From NCBI GenBank assembly GCA_026874595.1, contig CM049311.1, positions 19,051,676-19,115,675 on the forward strand: DNA of 64,000 nucleotides, written 5' to 3'. Of this stretch, positions 24,778 through 37,200 are shown piece by piece; the first letter of the stretch is position 1, and each line of letters opens with the position of its first letter. The stretch comes from Sipunculus nudus (taxonomy: Eukaryota > Annelida > Sipuncula > Golfingiida > Sipunculidae). The notes under the pieces were generated by a model. The model worked only from the letters and a program-made list of their open reading frames with translations, had not been told where the DNA came from and made no database searches. A program made the translations under genes and the position numbers.

Positions 24778-25696
24778 AGTCCTAATTATCTTGCATACTG
24801 AAATAAAGAACTCAGGAACAAAATGCCAAAAAAAAGAGTCAGTGCAAGTGTCCAGAATATTCTGAATTGAATTAGGTTTAATTGATAATATAGCTGATCC
24901 GTGTAACGCTCAATTTAATTAGTTTAACATGAACCATATAATGAACAGAAGACCAAAGAAATTAGATTCAACTTTCAATTTTATTTTAAATAGGATATAA
25001 TATCAATCATATATGTTTCAAGGGAAATTGTCTGATATGAATTAAGGATGGCCTAGAGCATATTAAGGTAAATTCATTAATATTTTAACTCGTAACTGGA
25101 GAAAAATTCTTAACCCGTATTGCAATATCACATCTGATAGTTTTAAGCTTTGGAACAAAAATGTTCTAAGGAGATTGTATGCCAGAACTGTTATTGATAT
25201 TTTTTTGGAAGGGAAGTATTTGTCTTTTTTGTTTAAAGCTTCCTGATATAACCTGATACAGAGGGACGAATATGTGCAGATACAAACTATAACAAACATG
25301 AGTCTGTAATATTAAAAAAAACTGACCAAAATACAACGTAGCTTGCAAGGCACGTGTTTATTTGGGTAAACCATTCATCAACAAATAACAAGTGTATTTT
25401 GAAGGCTACAGAAGTACATTCATATTACGTATATTATTGGGAACATTTGCTAGAGCAAAGTGTTGTATGAGAAATACAGAATATCTTAATCTACGGAGAC
25501 ATAATCCTCTGTACTACCGTTATATAGAAGAATGAATTCCACACTGGATGTACCTTGACCAGTCACACAACTGATATTTTCAAACAATAATTTAGAACCC
25601 TATCCTTTTTAAATATTAAATATTTGTCCTTTTCGAGTAATGATATATTCTTCCATGAATCATCATTGAATCCATAGCACTTATTAGGACGTTTAC
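24778..25696. mobile_element. 0.92-kb dispersed element, copy 2
   Basis: Nearly identical to 21544-22464, in the same orientation, 3.2 kb away. It is preceded directly by a run of about 12 G and lacks the long flanking direct repeat of copy 1, so either its insertion site has changed or it arose by duplication. No protein is recognisable. Confidence 0.85.
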
Positions 25697-26499
25697 TTCT
25701 TGGGTATGCATGTTCTTATATTGGGTGATAAATTACATATATGTATAGATTGCTTGTTCCTTTTCATAATTATTTCGTTGGGTAAGGCCCATCAACTAAT
25801 TCTTTAGACAAATTGACATCATTATAGTGTATTCTGAAATAGCAGAGAAAAGGAGAAGGCAAATAAATATTGAAACAATCCCTTGAACAATTATCCAGTC
25901 TATATTTATATGAACAGGTTAATATCAACATCTATTTTATCATAAATATCAAGCATCCATATTACATGGTTTTTTTTTAATTCCCATGTGTTTCCTTTCT
26001 ATTATTGCATCGAAATTCACTGTTACCATGTTCATGAAGGCCACACTCAATTTTCATTTTCAATTATTTGATCATGTTTACTTGTATGACACATACAGAA
26101 AACAATTACTGCAAGATGAACGTTAACTCAGCCAGACGCCAATAGAAATATTCACAACAATATATCAAAGCTTATAACATATCATAACTAGTGGACTTTG
26201 CTCAGCGGATACATCGTCAGATGACAGGACAAATGCCCCAAAACAATTCGGTGCATATAATCTGTTATGATTTGTTCAGCTTTGTTCGAAATGTATGATT
26301 TGTATAGAAAATTATAGATTTTATATCAAAATTGTATATTTATACACGACGGGCTATTTAACTGGCATATGCACATGAACGAGTGTAATTGCTTGATGAA
26401 AGATTACCTATTACCTATTAAAGTATGATCAAGTATATGTATATGTAAGACTTGTTACATGAGAAGAAAGTAGATGACCTACCCCGGGCGAAAAAAGCA
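25697..26499. other. 3' flank of minus-strand gene, no gene seen
   Basis: AT-rich sequence downstream of the stop codon at 26500. A canonical AATAAA on the minus strand was not seen close by; the nearest variant is TATAAA at 26338-26343 (plus-strand TTTATA). Confidence 0.35.
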
Positions 26500-26628
26500 T
26501 TATGGGAAATGGTTGTCAAAGAGATAATCGCCATACAGATTGCTGAAAGCACCATCTCCTGGCAAAAAAGCTCTATCACGATTTTTAGTCGTGGCTTCAG
26601 CATAACAGTCCAGACCATACTGATAGTA
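26500..26628 (-). CDS. Last coding exon, Tyr/Asp-rich C-terminus
   Basis: On the minus strand an acceptor (CCATCTTGTAG) leads into a 129-nt exon read in phase 0. It encodes 42 residues beginning YYQYGLDCYAEATTKNRD and ending GDYLFDNHFP before TAA at 26502-26500. It has one Cys and is rich in Tyr, Asp and Gly. The phase continues exactly from the exon at 27090-27167. No known domain is recognised. The antisense strand is also open (63 codons from 26452), a shadow frame. Confidence comes from splice sites, phase match across three consecutive exons and globular composition. Confidence 0.72.
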   Translation of the reverse strand, partial: YYQYGLDCYAEATTKNRDRAFLPGDGAFSNLYGDYLFDNHFP

Positions 26629-26854
26629 CTACAAGATGGGTAACCATGAATAAATACATAAACAATTGTAAAACATATTCTCACATTCTCCTCATTATTA
26701 CATGACGTTTTTGAATATATGACCCATTATCCTGTGCAGTAAAATAACAAGGGTTCGTTAGAGTAAATTTTCCTAGATAAATGAAGTGTTATTGAGACAC
26801 TGCAAGACCTTCGTTATCTCATTACAATAGTATTTTATTCTATTTTCATTTCAG

Positions 26855-26943
26855 TCAATGCATCAACTGAACGCACTTGTTACTTGAATATATTTCAGTC
26901 AAAATGCAAAGTATTTGAAAATTTCAGTGATTTTATAAATTAA
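26855..26943 (+). CDS. Candidate terminal exon, phase 1
   Basis: A good acceptor (TTCTATTTTCATTTCAG) precedes a phase-1 frame of 28 residues: NASTERTCYLNIFQS, then KCKVFENFSDFIN, then stop at 26941. It has two Cys and two N-glycosylation motifs (NAS, NFS). AATAAA follows 98 bp after the stop (27041-27046). The entry phase fits a direct join from the plus-strand signal exons or from 16852-16968. It lies in an intron of the minus-strand gene, between exons 26500-26628 and 27090-27167. Short length makes a chance arrangement possible. Confidence 0.33.
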
Positions 26944-27040
26944 CTGAATTATCGGTACATAAAGCTTTTGCAATATGTTTATTAAGCTTTCGAAACCTAC
27001 ACATGGGACCCTACTGACAAAGAAGCTTTTGCATTTCGAT

Positions 27041-27046
27041 AATAAA
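27041..27046 (+). terminator. AATAAA polyadenylation signal candidate
   Basis: Canonical AATAAA 98 bp downstream of the stop of the candidate plus-strand terminal exon. Such hexamers are frequent in AT-rich DNA, so weight is low. Confidence 0.3.
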
Positions 27047-27089
27047 CTTAAAGTCTTAGTTAAAGTTTTCTTTTCAATGATTTACTTAC

Positions 27090-27167
27090 ATCAGTAGCGT
27101 CGCAGTCTCCGTTGGTTTGATAATATCCTGTGATCTTGATGTCCATACACTCACAGAAATATTGGAA
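27090..27167 (-). CDS. Cys-rich internal exon, phase 0-0
   Basis: A minus-strand exon of 78 nt (26 codons) lies between a TTTCTTTGGAG acceptor and a strong GTAAGT donor. It encodes FQYFCECMDIKITGYYQTNG followed by DCDATD. Three Cys lie in a C-x-C...C pattern. It continues in phase 0 into the last exon at 26628 and is entered in phase 0 from 28964-29037 (or 37945-38006). The three exons together form a compact domain of about 93 residues with five Cys. The family is not recognised; secreted or cell-surface location is inferred from the mucin-like modules upstream. Confidence 0.75.
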
Positions 27168-28963
27168 CTCCAAAGAAATAGTATGATATAAATGAAATTA
27201 AAACGTAATTTTCCTATCAGATGTTAAAATATACTGGTAAAATATATCTGTGCACCACATTGACGAAATCTATAGCAATTTAAAAATTGTAAATTTTTAT
27301 CAAAGACATGATAAAACAGTCGAATTTTCTAAAAAAATTAAAATGTTTTAGGCTCCTATAGTTTTGACTAAGAATAAAAACAACTCAAGTGTTTTATTCT
27401 GCAAAGATGAAACATAAATCGTACTGTGAGAATGAAAGGAAGTAAATAAGGAGTTATAATATCAAGAGAGATAACGTGTCTGTGTGACAGTCATGACAAA
27501 ATGTTTAATGTATGTAGGATCAAGTAGTGCAGAGTAAGGTTTATCATGCTAAGCCCCCTTAGTCCTCAAAACAGTAATATGTTAATTTTGCTTCCACTGG
27601 GACATGCGTGCATATGTAATCTTGACAACTTTAGCTGTATTTCATAAGTTTCCTAAGTTAAAACAGTAACCGAATTGAGCTATACCTTTCAGTAAGAGAA
27701 TGAAAAAGACCTCCTATGGAAATAGCATTGTGATCGGCACATATATCTACTTGGCCAGTTATACATACAAACGTTATTCCAAATATCAGTATTTCAAATA
27801 TTGTTGATATTTTATTATTATTTTTATTATAAGATGGCCATTTCCAAAGAAGCATTTCATTTTTATCTAATACATGCATATTTGATTCGTTTAGTATATG
27901 AACTCATTTATTATGAAGTTAAACAAAAACTATTATTATGGACGGCTTGTATAATTGTCCGGGTCCTCATTGTAAGGTAACACTGCCAGTAATATGGGTC
28001 GTTTGTTTTTTTACTGAATCTAAATTTGATTGAATGTAAATCCGGTATGTATGCCAGAGACAGATTAAGTGATCTTTCTATCCCACAGAATTTAGATAGG
28101 GTAAACACGTTGGAATACAATCTTTTGTTAATCGCAGGTGATATAAGGCAGGCGGATATTGCTGTTAAAAAGTAAGGTTGGCGCTCTTCGTTTTCTGTAT
28201 AAATATTTCAGCTCAGTAAAACACGTGGTGGGTAAGTTGGCGGATCCTGTATATCACTAACATTTTAGGCTTAAAGGTTTTCATTTAGTATCTATATTAT
28301 TAAATGCATGGTTGTTAAATACCTTTTACCAAGTGCTGTTTTCTTGATTGGCTTATTTTGCTGAAACAGGAACTTTAAGGTATGGATTGGAATTTTAAAC
28401 CTTAAAAAAAGGATCGATGTTAACCTTTACGTATAGAGATATATTAGATACTAGGATTTATTAGTATTTAACTTGTCATCTACATTTTTCATTATCCATA
28501 TATGTTTAACACACTCGTACTACCAGCAGCAAGCATGGTTAACTAAGTAGACAAGAACTTTGGGATTTTTGTATTTTTTCTTTTGAAATATAATGTAAAG
28601 CAATTTTATGGCACATTTCCGTGATACCTTTTTAGTTTAATAAAACATATATTGAACTATCCTATGTTTTGGGGTTTTTTTTGCCATTGTCCTTGACGGG
28701 TCTCTCCCTAAGATACAACTCCCGCGAGCCACTGGCTGGCTTAATATATATATAAATATATTTTTTATCTATACATGGTTTTCATCATGAATGTTTTACA
28801 ATTAATGAATGTCAATATCCTAGAAATCATTCGAGGAAATTAAAACATAACACGATATGTCTTGTTATTATAATATTGTTTGATAAAATGAGAAGGTATT
28901 TCAATTATATAATAATGCTACAAATAGTATAACAAATGTATATATCCATTACTTTAAACTCAC

Positions 28964-29037
28964 CCAGCTGGTTAAAATGCCGATATAACTGTATGCTCTA
29001 GCCCTTACTGCATCTGCTGCAGGATCACTTGGACAGC
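28964..29037 (-). CDS. Start of C-terminal domain, phase 1 to 0
   Basis: A minus-strand exon of 74 nt has acceptor TATATTTTAG and a strong donor GTGAGT. In phase 1 it encodes CPSDPAADAVRARAYSYIGI followed by LTSW. The first partial codon (xGC) joins to the single G left by a phase-1 mucin exon, giving Gly before the Cys. It ends in phase 0, matching the exon at 27167. It provides the first Cys and an Ala/Arg-rich helical-looking segment of the terminal domain. The next upstream in-phase coding modules are about 10 kb away, so the intron is large. Not recognised as a known family. Confidence 0.75.
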
Positions 29038-30327
29038 CTAAAATATAGGGGAATATAGTAGAATAATAAACCGACCACAACTCAAGTGTCAAACGTGTGA
29101 TACATTTGGCTAATATTCCCAGAATAAACGTGTACTCATGTGAGACAATAAAAAATATATCTGAATAAAAGCAACTTTTACATAAACTTTACAGAACCAT
29201 TATACCTTTCAGAGATGTTTGATTTTTTATGTCCTTGACAATTAAGTAGGATAATCCGTTTCATACTTCCAGAATACAGAATATAATATACCACATTCAA
29301 TACCTCATTGAATTCCCGAAAGTTCTTTATTTTTTTTTTAATTAGAGAATTCGAATTTTCGTGAGAAATTTAATTTTGGAATTAGGTGGATCATAACTTT
29401 TATTACCCGCGGCTCCTGCGATTGAAAAGTTCATTCTCTTGAAAAATACTCGCTCCCCTTTTTCATAATTCGAAATGGAATTTTCATTGTTTTCAATGTC
29501 AAAACAATCAGAACTGAAGGTATAAACCTGAAAAATATAATGCCATTGTTACCGTAGTTTTACTAACATAGCAGGTGTGCCATGGCACCCAAAGAGTGAT
29601 GCAACTGTTTTATTTTGTCAATACACAAACACATGTAAAAACAATATGAGTTTTGTAATGAAAATGGTATCTAAAATAGGAAGCAGATTTGTACCATTAG
29701 ATATATAAACCCTGAAAGAAAACGTTGAACCCTCAACAGATTTTTAACGATGACAGGTAATATGTTGTATGAAGAGAACACGATGCAATGTTAGTATCAA
29801 AACAGATTACATGACCCTGGTGATTAAATTATGTTCACTTGCATGGGTATACATGTATTGTCAATGTGTATATATGTTTTTGAAAATAACCAGCAGTCAG
29901 AGATGGTAAACTATTCCATATCATAAAATAATTACATAATAATCATCACATTGCATATATCATACAGCTCCTTTGTTTCAAAAGTGACCTTCATTATGCA
30001 TTGATTATGCGTTTGGTGGTAAAATATGAAATAATGTTAAATTCTCAGCAAATCAGGCAAAATCTCTAGGCTCCAAAATCTTAAATAATTATGCATCTTA
30101 AATAATGTCCAGGATACGTATGTTCAGAATTGGATAATACTTAATCTAGGAAAATTAACTGAACTGAAACAACGGGTACTTGGAGATCTCAGACCTCGAT
30201 CTCGGCCCACACGCAGTCGGACCACTTTAGATTGGACCAGTACCATTTTGGACCACTTTTTTAGCCTACTCAAATAAAGATCTGTTTGCCTTCACAGTTA
30301 TCATATATGCGAGGGTTTGTTAATATG
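29038..30327. other. Presumed intron of minus-strand gene
   Basis: AT-rich, no exon or known repeat seen. Confidence 0.4.
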
Positions 30328-30696
30328 TCATACGAAACTCTCAGCGAACATATATTTAGGGGGAACGTTCACGCAAAAGTCCATATATTGCAGGTCTAGA
30401 GTTTGCAACAAAACGACGTTTATTTCCAAAAGCGTCACAAATGGCTTTCCCCCATCTTTGACTTGATCCAGTCTTTCTAACAGGACTTCCAGAATATTCA
30501 GTTCTCTGGCATTGTCCGCCTTTAACTGACTCCAAATACAAACCTTCAACATACAAAGTATTCCCACGCCTTGCTTGGCTAAAGATAAGGAACCAATGAG
30601 CGTCCTCTCGAGGAACTTGACAATACACTCCAGTTTGTGCCAATCAACCTCCCACGACATGTTGTCTGCAAAGACACTTGACCACTGACTAACCAC
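30328..30696 (-). CDS. Unrecognised 122-codon frame, possible exon or retrocopy
   Basis: A minus-strand frame of 122 codons lies in a GC-richer island. From the internal Met at about 30661 it reads MSWEVDWHKLECIVKFLERT, and later ELNILEVLLERLDQVKDGG and MDFCVNVPPKYMFAESFV before the stop. The alternation of charged and leucine-rich segments is typical of a helical-repeat protein. A second frame on the same strand (30356-30643) is also open and contains Arg/Gly/Ser-rich sequence, so coding direction is clear but the frame is not. There are no convincing splice sites. It may be a fragment of a retrocopied gene inside the large intron. Confidence 0.35.
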   Translation of the reverse strand: MVSQWSSVFADNMSWEVDWHKLECIVKFLERTLIGSLSLAKQGVGILCMLKVCIWSQLKADNARELNILEVLLERLDQVKDGGKPFVTLLEINVVLLQTLDLQYMDFCVNVPPKYMFAESFV

Positions 30697-31229
30697 GCGG
30701 CTCTGGAGCCTGTTTCTATATAAACCTGCAGCCGAAACACAACGGCAAGGTTCTGGTCAACGAATGTTCTACACACTTCTCAACATGGAAATTACCAGCC
30801 AAGTCCCCCAGAAGCTTCTAGACCTCCGGAATTATCAGTCAGCTAAACATAACAAACCATAGCCCCGTAAGTTCTACTATTTGACATATAAACAAAACGA
30901 TCTAACGATCAACACAACTAATGATAAAAATAAACCCAGCATTATTAAATAATATTAACTACATTTTCCTGACCATATCCTCTTATTCTATGAGGCTTCC
31001 ATTTAACATGACCTGGTCAGTACATTTGTGTCAATATACTTTCAGGAATATTAAACTCAGACGACCAACCGTTTCATGTAAGACAACCGCCGTCCGGAAT
31101 ATTATTTCAAGAAGCAGATTAGCTATGTATCTACTCAGAAAACTCATTTCAAACACACATACATGTATACAATAAATAAATGATATATGCCTATATGTAA
31201 ATGGTAGATTGCGCATTATAAATATTACA

Positions 31230-31271
<42 letters not shown>

Positions 31272-34200
31272 TAATATATGTATACATATATAGTATAATA
31301 TTTTTTGTATAAACAAAATGTTCATATTTGACGACCAATAATTAAAATAAAAGATTTTGAACGGTTTATATATTTGCAATTAGGATTTATATGAAGTGAA
31401 ATTAACAAATCACTGCCACATTGTGTAAAGCAGGATTTAGATCAATAGTGTTTTAACTTCAAAATATACATAGACCGAAATAAAAACAGTTTAACTTCAG
31501 AGCTGAATAAAATCGAGTACGTAATGATTCTTTTAAATACATATGCCTACATATGGTAAATATGGCCAGCCTGACTTAATGGCTCGTAAGTTGAGATTTG
31601 GAGAGAAAACCTTCTTAATACCTTCCCTTTTTCTTACTTTACTCTTTCCCTCTGACACACACACACAGACATACACTCCAATGATCTAATAAACGATCGA
31701 TTGAACAAACCTTATACTGAAAGCGAATAACAGTTTAATTTAGATTTAGATTAAGAAGAAATGCAGTGAAGAATGGCCAGAGAGAGTGACAGTAAAATGT
31801 TGGAAGTAAGCAATGCTCAACATGATGTTGACAACAGAATGATATAATAATAATGATATTATTCGTGCAAACTAGGTCTGAATGAGTCCAACAATTGGTC
31901 CAAGATGGTGATTAATGTTGTCAGAGAACGTCGTCCCGGTGGACTGGGATTCTAATAAATGGTCCGACTTTCTGTGGACCAAGATCGAAAAGGCCCGAGT
32001 TCTCCATAAAGCGAAACATTGTTATAGAATCCTTCTGCTGTTTTATTCTTAGCAAAATTTAACAAAAGTTTATTTTGTCACAAAATGAGAGCTAGCTAAA
32101 AGTCTACCGAAAACGATAATTCGATCCTCTTTAAGCAGGAATGAACCTTTATGACAACAAGTAAAATCCTCTTTTATTTTCCTTAAAAAATAAAAATATG
32201 ATGGATGTTGAAAGATACTTTGCCATAACTTTGCAACTGTATTTTCATATTTATAGAAACAAATTTTTTAGAATGAAAATCTGTCTTAAGAATGAATGTA
32301 AGGATTTCGAGAATATACATATAAAAGCTAATAGTTTTTTTGTCATTTGTTCCTTTGTTCACAGGCCCTACATTCAATCATCCATTGATTAGAGGGTCCA
32401 GCATACTCGCTGCAGGAACCCACCCCAATACGAAAAAAACCCACTAATTAAGTCTTCAATGCATTCAATCTCTAATGGCGACTTCATTTTCAATCACTCA
32501 GTTATAGCCCCATGAGACCGACTATTCCCAAAGTCGATTGATTCCCAAATATTGTCAAAATGCACACCTGTGGTTTATTTTCATTAATAAATTCATAACA
32601 AATCAATCGGGTTATTGTTCTGTAAGTATAATGGAATAAAATAATGATTAATCGTTACACTATTTCTTTCCAAATTATCAATAGATAAATTTATTTTATG
32701 GAATGGAATATGCGATGGGCAAGGCAATTCACACGTATTTAATTACTTTATATGTATGGCAAATTTCGTAAAGATTTTCTATGAAACACAAAATCCCATA
32801 AAAACTTGGGAAAAAGGATTTACACCGACAGCTTAAATTGTTAGCTATAGAATGTGCATTAGATGAATTCCAAGGTGGTAGCCAGGCGACTTGTTCGATT
32901 TCTGAGTGAACTTAAATTTAAAAACACAACCTTTACAGGAATAAAAATAGATAATATAACGCGAAGCAACTGCCCTGATATAAAGATTATGAATGCAAAA
33001 ATTGGTTTTTCGTTATGAAATGGTAAAATGTCTTCTTGTGCACTGAACTAACAAGTGTGTAATAAAGAAAGAAAAATCAAAATGTAAAGTGAAAAGGTTA
33101 GAACACGTGCGGTAAGTTAATTATTTCATTAAACTACTTGTTCAGTCTACTGTTCATATCTGCTTCTCCATTTCGACAAGTGTTTATGCTAATCTCAATA
33201 GAAATAATATGTACAAACTGCCCGTGTCCAAAATGGACCGGGTGAGAAATTAAAGTGTCATAAGAAATTTGATCGTACATTATTAAATTTATTTTTAAGA
33301 TTACTAGGTAGTCTCTATATTACCTATTCAGTATCGCTTAGAAGGAGGACCCATCGAAGCTTATTTATCCTCATATGAAAATTTTTATATGATATATAGG
33401 AACCTGAGTTATGAAACGTGCAATGATAATAGGTAATGATTACATACGGAAACGCCACAATATCAGTATTACATAAGGCTTCGTTAGATATACAGATATA
33501 TCACTGCCTTTCATTGATTCCACTCCTTCAAATTCAGCACTCGCACTATCACGCGTCTATTCAGCTGGTTCGTTTTTTTTTTACAATAAATATAAATAAT
33601 TATATTAATCGGTGGTTAATTTTAGCGTTAAAGTACATGCCGTGTAACCAGGACTGCACCAGCCATGCTCTGATTGGAATGGGTCATTTGGCCAAGTGCC
33701 AAACTTTATTGCACCTGTGTTATCCTTGGTCGCAGCTTCTAATTAGGTAATAGACCTTTAAACTGGCGACACCTATAGGCGATATTCAACGCCTATGGCT
33801 CGGGGTTAGAAAACGTGTACAGCAGTAAGCACTGGAAGCTGCTGTGTTTAGGTCCTGTCGCATAACTATGATTTAACAACGATATCACCCATTATTGACC
33901 AGCTTGAAATGGCAAAAGCATGATGTAATATAAAAAAGTATGTGTTGCAAAACAAGGACTGGGCCTTATATTATCTTATTTTGAACTTATATTACGGTCC
34001 CCTCATTTCTGTGAAGCGGGACTGAAAGGAAGTTAAAAACATTAATGAATAAGGTGGACATAGGCCTATCAACAGGTTACTGGTGAACCAGACATGTATC
34101 AGCAGAGACGCAGGGTGTTTACTAAAATTGGTGTAACGTCCTTGAAAACCATGAGAACATGAACGAAACAGCGTTCATCAAGTAAAGCTATGATTACACA

Positions 34201-37200
34201 TGTTAGTCCATGCAGCAAGTGTTACAGAAAATAAAAAAAAAGTTAATTAGGCCATTCCCAATTTGCCAAGGCTGTTGTGAACTTTTTATTTAAATATGAA
34301 TGTCCTTTATATACTTAGTTGGCTCAAAACAGTTTTGAAAGTGTTCTTGAACTATAAAAATATTGAAAACAAACTGTATGAACTATGAAAAAAATGTTTT
34401 CAATATTTTTTTCTTAAATAGTCCCTTATCTTATAGTTTTTTTCAGTTGCATTTGTGTTTTATTTCAAATAATTTTAAATAAAAACATGTTTCTTAGAAT
34501 GAAAATATTTAAAATATTTCTTTCATACAAACATTATTTTGACAGCTGTCAGTATGATTTAAATTACAGATACATTATTATAAATTACTATAAATTAAAT
34601 TATAAATTTCCAAGACTGTCGTTCAAGGTTTAATTTTATATAAATGTTTAAATGTATCTATAAAGGTATTGATGTGTAACTGATTAAATAGTTTTAATGG
34701 TTTACAGAACTATCGGTGCAACTTCTTAAAGAGCAAAGTAACCGCAATATTTTCTAGCCAGGACCGGCGTCGAGAATACCTTTTCTCACCTCTTAGCTTT
34801 CTTAAGCTGGCGTTTACTAATACCCTTTACGGAGTTTTACCTAATTTGTATGATCATTTAAAGTGTGCCCTTTTGAGCATTATTACCCTATATGCAATGA
34901 CGACGTTACATAAAAAATGAACGGTTATGCATAACCCAATGATGAAATTGGTTCAGAAGCAACTAATAAATTTCATAAGCAAATGTTTAATATATGTCCA
35001 CTATTCTCTGCACAAATGGTAGTAGGGCATTAAAGCCTTTTCACTTTTTTTTATTTTCTACTTTTTTCTAAATTCAAATATATTTTATTGACGTATTCGT
35101 GATTTTTTATGACATTTCCCATATGTCCAGTTATTTAATCAAAGTAAAAACCATTATCTTCATATTTTTATTACAATGCCCTAATTGAACAACCTGTTCA
35201 ACCTGTTCTTCTATGGGCCTTTTTCTTCCTGTGGGCAGGTGCTGGTCCTTTATCAAATAGCTCCCTTGTGCTAGTTTGACCTGAGTTTTATTATAAATAT
35301 AGTTCTGTATTATAAAGATATTTTCAGTATAATATAAATTATGTATAGCGTTATCTAACCCTGTATTTTGTCAGCGTATTGCATGACGCAATGTATTATG
35401 TTGTATAAAGTTTATCATGTTGCACATGTTTGTTTTTAGACTCCACGCCCGTGTGTATACTTTAGTTGCTAAAGGTGGCTTAATTAGTCATTTCAGTTCA
35501 TTTGGCAAGGGTTTACTAAAAGGGTTTCAGTACAATTCCCACAGTTTTAAATCTTCCTCCATCCACGTGTGTGTTTACATGAGATAATCAGGCTTATTGA
35601 TTAACACAAGAGAAGTAAAGTTTATAATATGATCTGACAATTTAAAAGTCTGACAATTTCATCAGAGCTGTGTATACGTTTGGTAAATCGTGATATTTGT
35701 GACACTGTACTCCTATCTTCCTGAAATAAATAAAAATGTTTCTGAAGTCTTTTTACACTAGAACAATGTTGCAACAAACAAATTCTTGTATGGAATAGGA
35801 AAATATTGTGCTTTCAGTGTAAAGAAAAAGCCTTGCTCATGTGGGTTTGGTTCGAAATTTATATAACCGTGAGTGGCAAAATACAGAATCGCATCAAACG
35901 TATCATTTCATCGCTCTTTTCCCTTTAATTGTTAGATTAAGTGTGGATATTTGTTTTCAACAATTATATTCTCGAAAATAAAAGAAAAATAAAAATGAAT
36001 GCTTTTGTAAGAAAAAAAAATGTTTAAATAAAAGGACCGCCGTTGAACATTTAATTAATCATTCTTCGGATCATCAGGATAATCTAAACATTTACGGAAT
36101 ATGTTTTTATTGACACAATTGTGATCATGCATGATCGCATCGACTAGTTGTGTTGGAAGTAGCTTGACAAGCTTGAGGGTTTGATCTTATTAGAAAAGGA
36201 CATTAAACTAACACCTATTTGTATTAAGTTCCTTTTCTTTTATATGAGTAATGCTGACAAAACCTTGCGTAAATTTTATTATATACAATTCATATAGTCT
36301 AAAATATAAAATTAAAATAATTGAACATGTTTTTTTATGGTCTGCAGGTACTGGAGTGACTAGAAATTTAGACTACGCGAACTAAAAGAGGGAGTCATTC
36401 GTAGTGCTATTAATGGTCAGAATTTAGTTATATTATGACTGTTAGGTATCTCATATAAATTAGGGTATAAAGAAATCATACCTCTGATACTATTAAACCT
36501 TGATATGCCTTACGCTCTGTAAACTTGTTTGCAAGTACACCTAATTTCGTTTTGTGGCTTCATACAGGAATCTGGTCCAATCGAAATAAACTGCCGCGAA
36601 CGAAATTGCTTTGAGACCAAAAAGTTATAGCTGTATTTATTTAGACCAATGTTCAATCTAAAATGAGTTAAACGTTGCTTCCAGTTTTTGTAGTGTCCAC
36701 GCAGGAGAAAGCTGGAACAAAATCTCTTAGAATTAGCCTAATGAAAATAACACCATGCCGCAATACAGGATTATTCAGAAATTATCAATAAAACTTTGTT
36801 TAAGAAATGTAAAATGAAATTCTTCCATTGCTTTAGTTCCATCAATATTTTTATATTATATATATTTTTTTACTTGCATGTATGTGCATTCGAGCTTTTA
36901 TCTGATTGTTACAACACCGACATGCAGAACAATAAGCATAATTTAAGATGAAGACAAAAGTTAAACAGCTGTTTGTATTGCAAATTCCATATTGCATGTA
37001 TATATTTGGTGTGGTATTTTCCGTAATCAAAGAAGGGAAAAGTGACCGAGTACACACGACTGTTCGCCTAGGGCACATTTTGTCTCAATCGGTCCGTCAT
37101 CAATGGTTATTAAATCGGCCTGGCCGAGGAAAGATTTGTAACCTCTGGCACATAAACTCACACAGTGTGAGTCCGGGTAGACTGATCGCCTATTCGATCA

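Noticed and set aside
26452-26643. 63-codon plus-strand frame with charged helix-like sequence
   Set aside because: Exact antisense of the minus-strand last exon, which has the splice acceptor, phase match and stop.
32365-32447. Plus-strand acceptor with a 26-codon phase-1 frame ending in a stop
   Set aside because: The acceptor is good, but the peptide lacks Cys or motif support and no partner exon requires it.
36487-36521. Minus-strand 35-nt segment with CAG and GTATGA edges
   Set aside because: The pyrimidine tract is poor and the phase (1 to 0) does not solve the missing link between 37945 and 29037.
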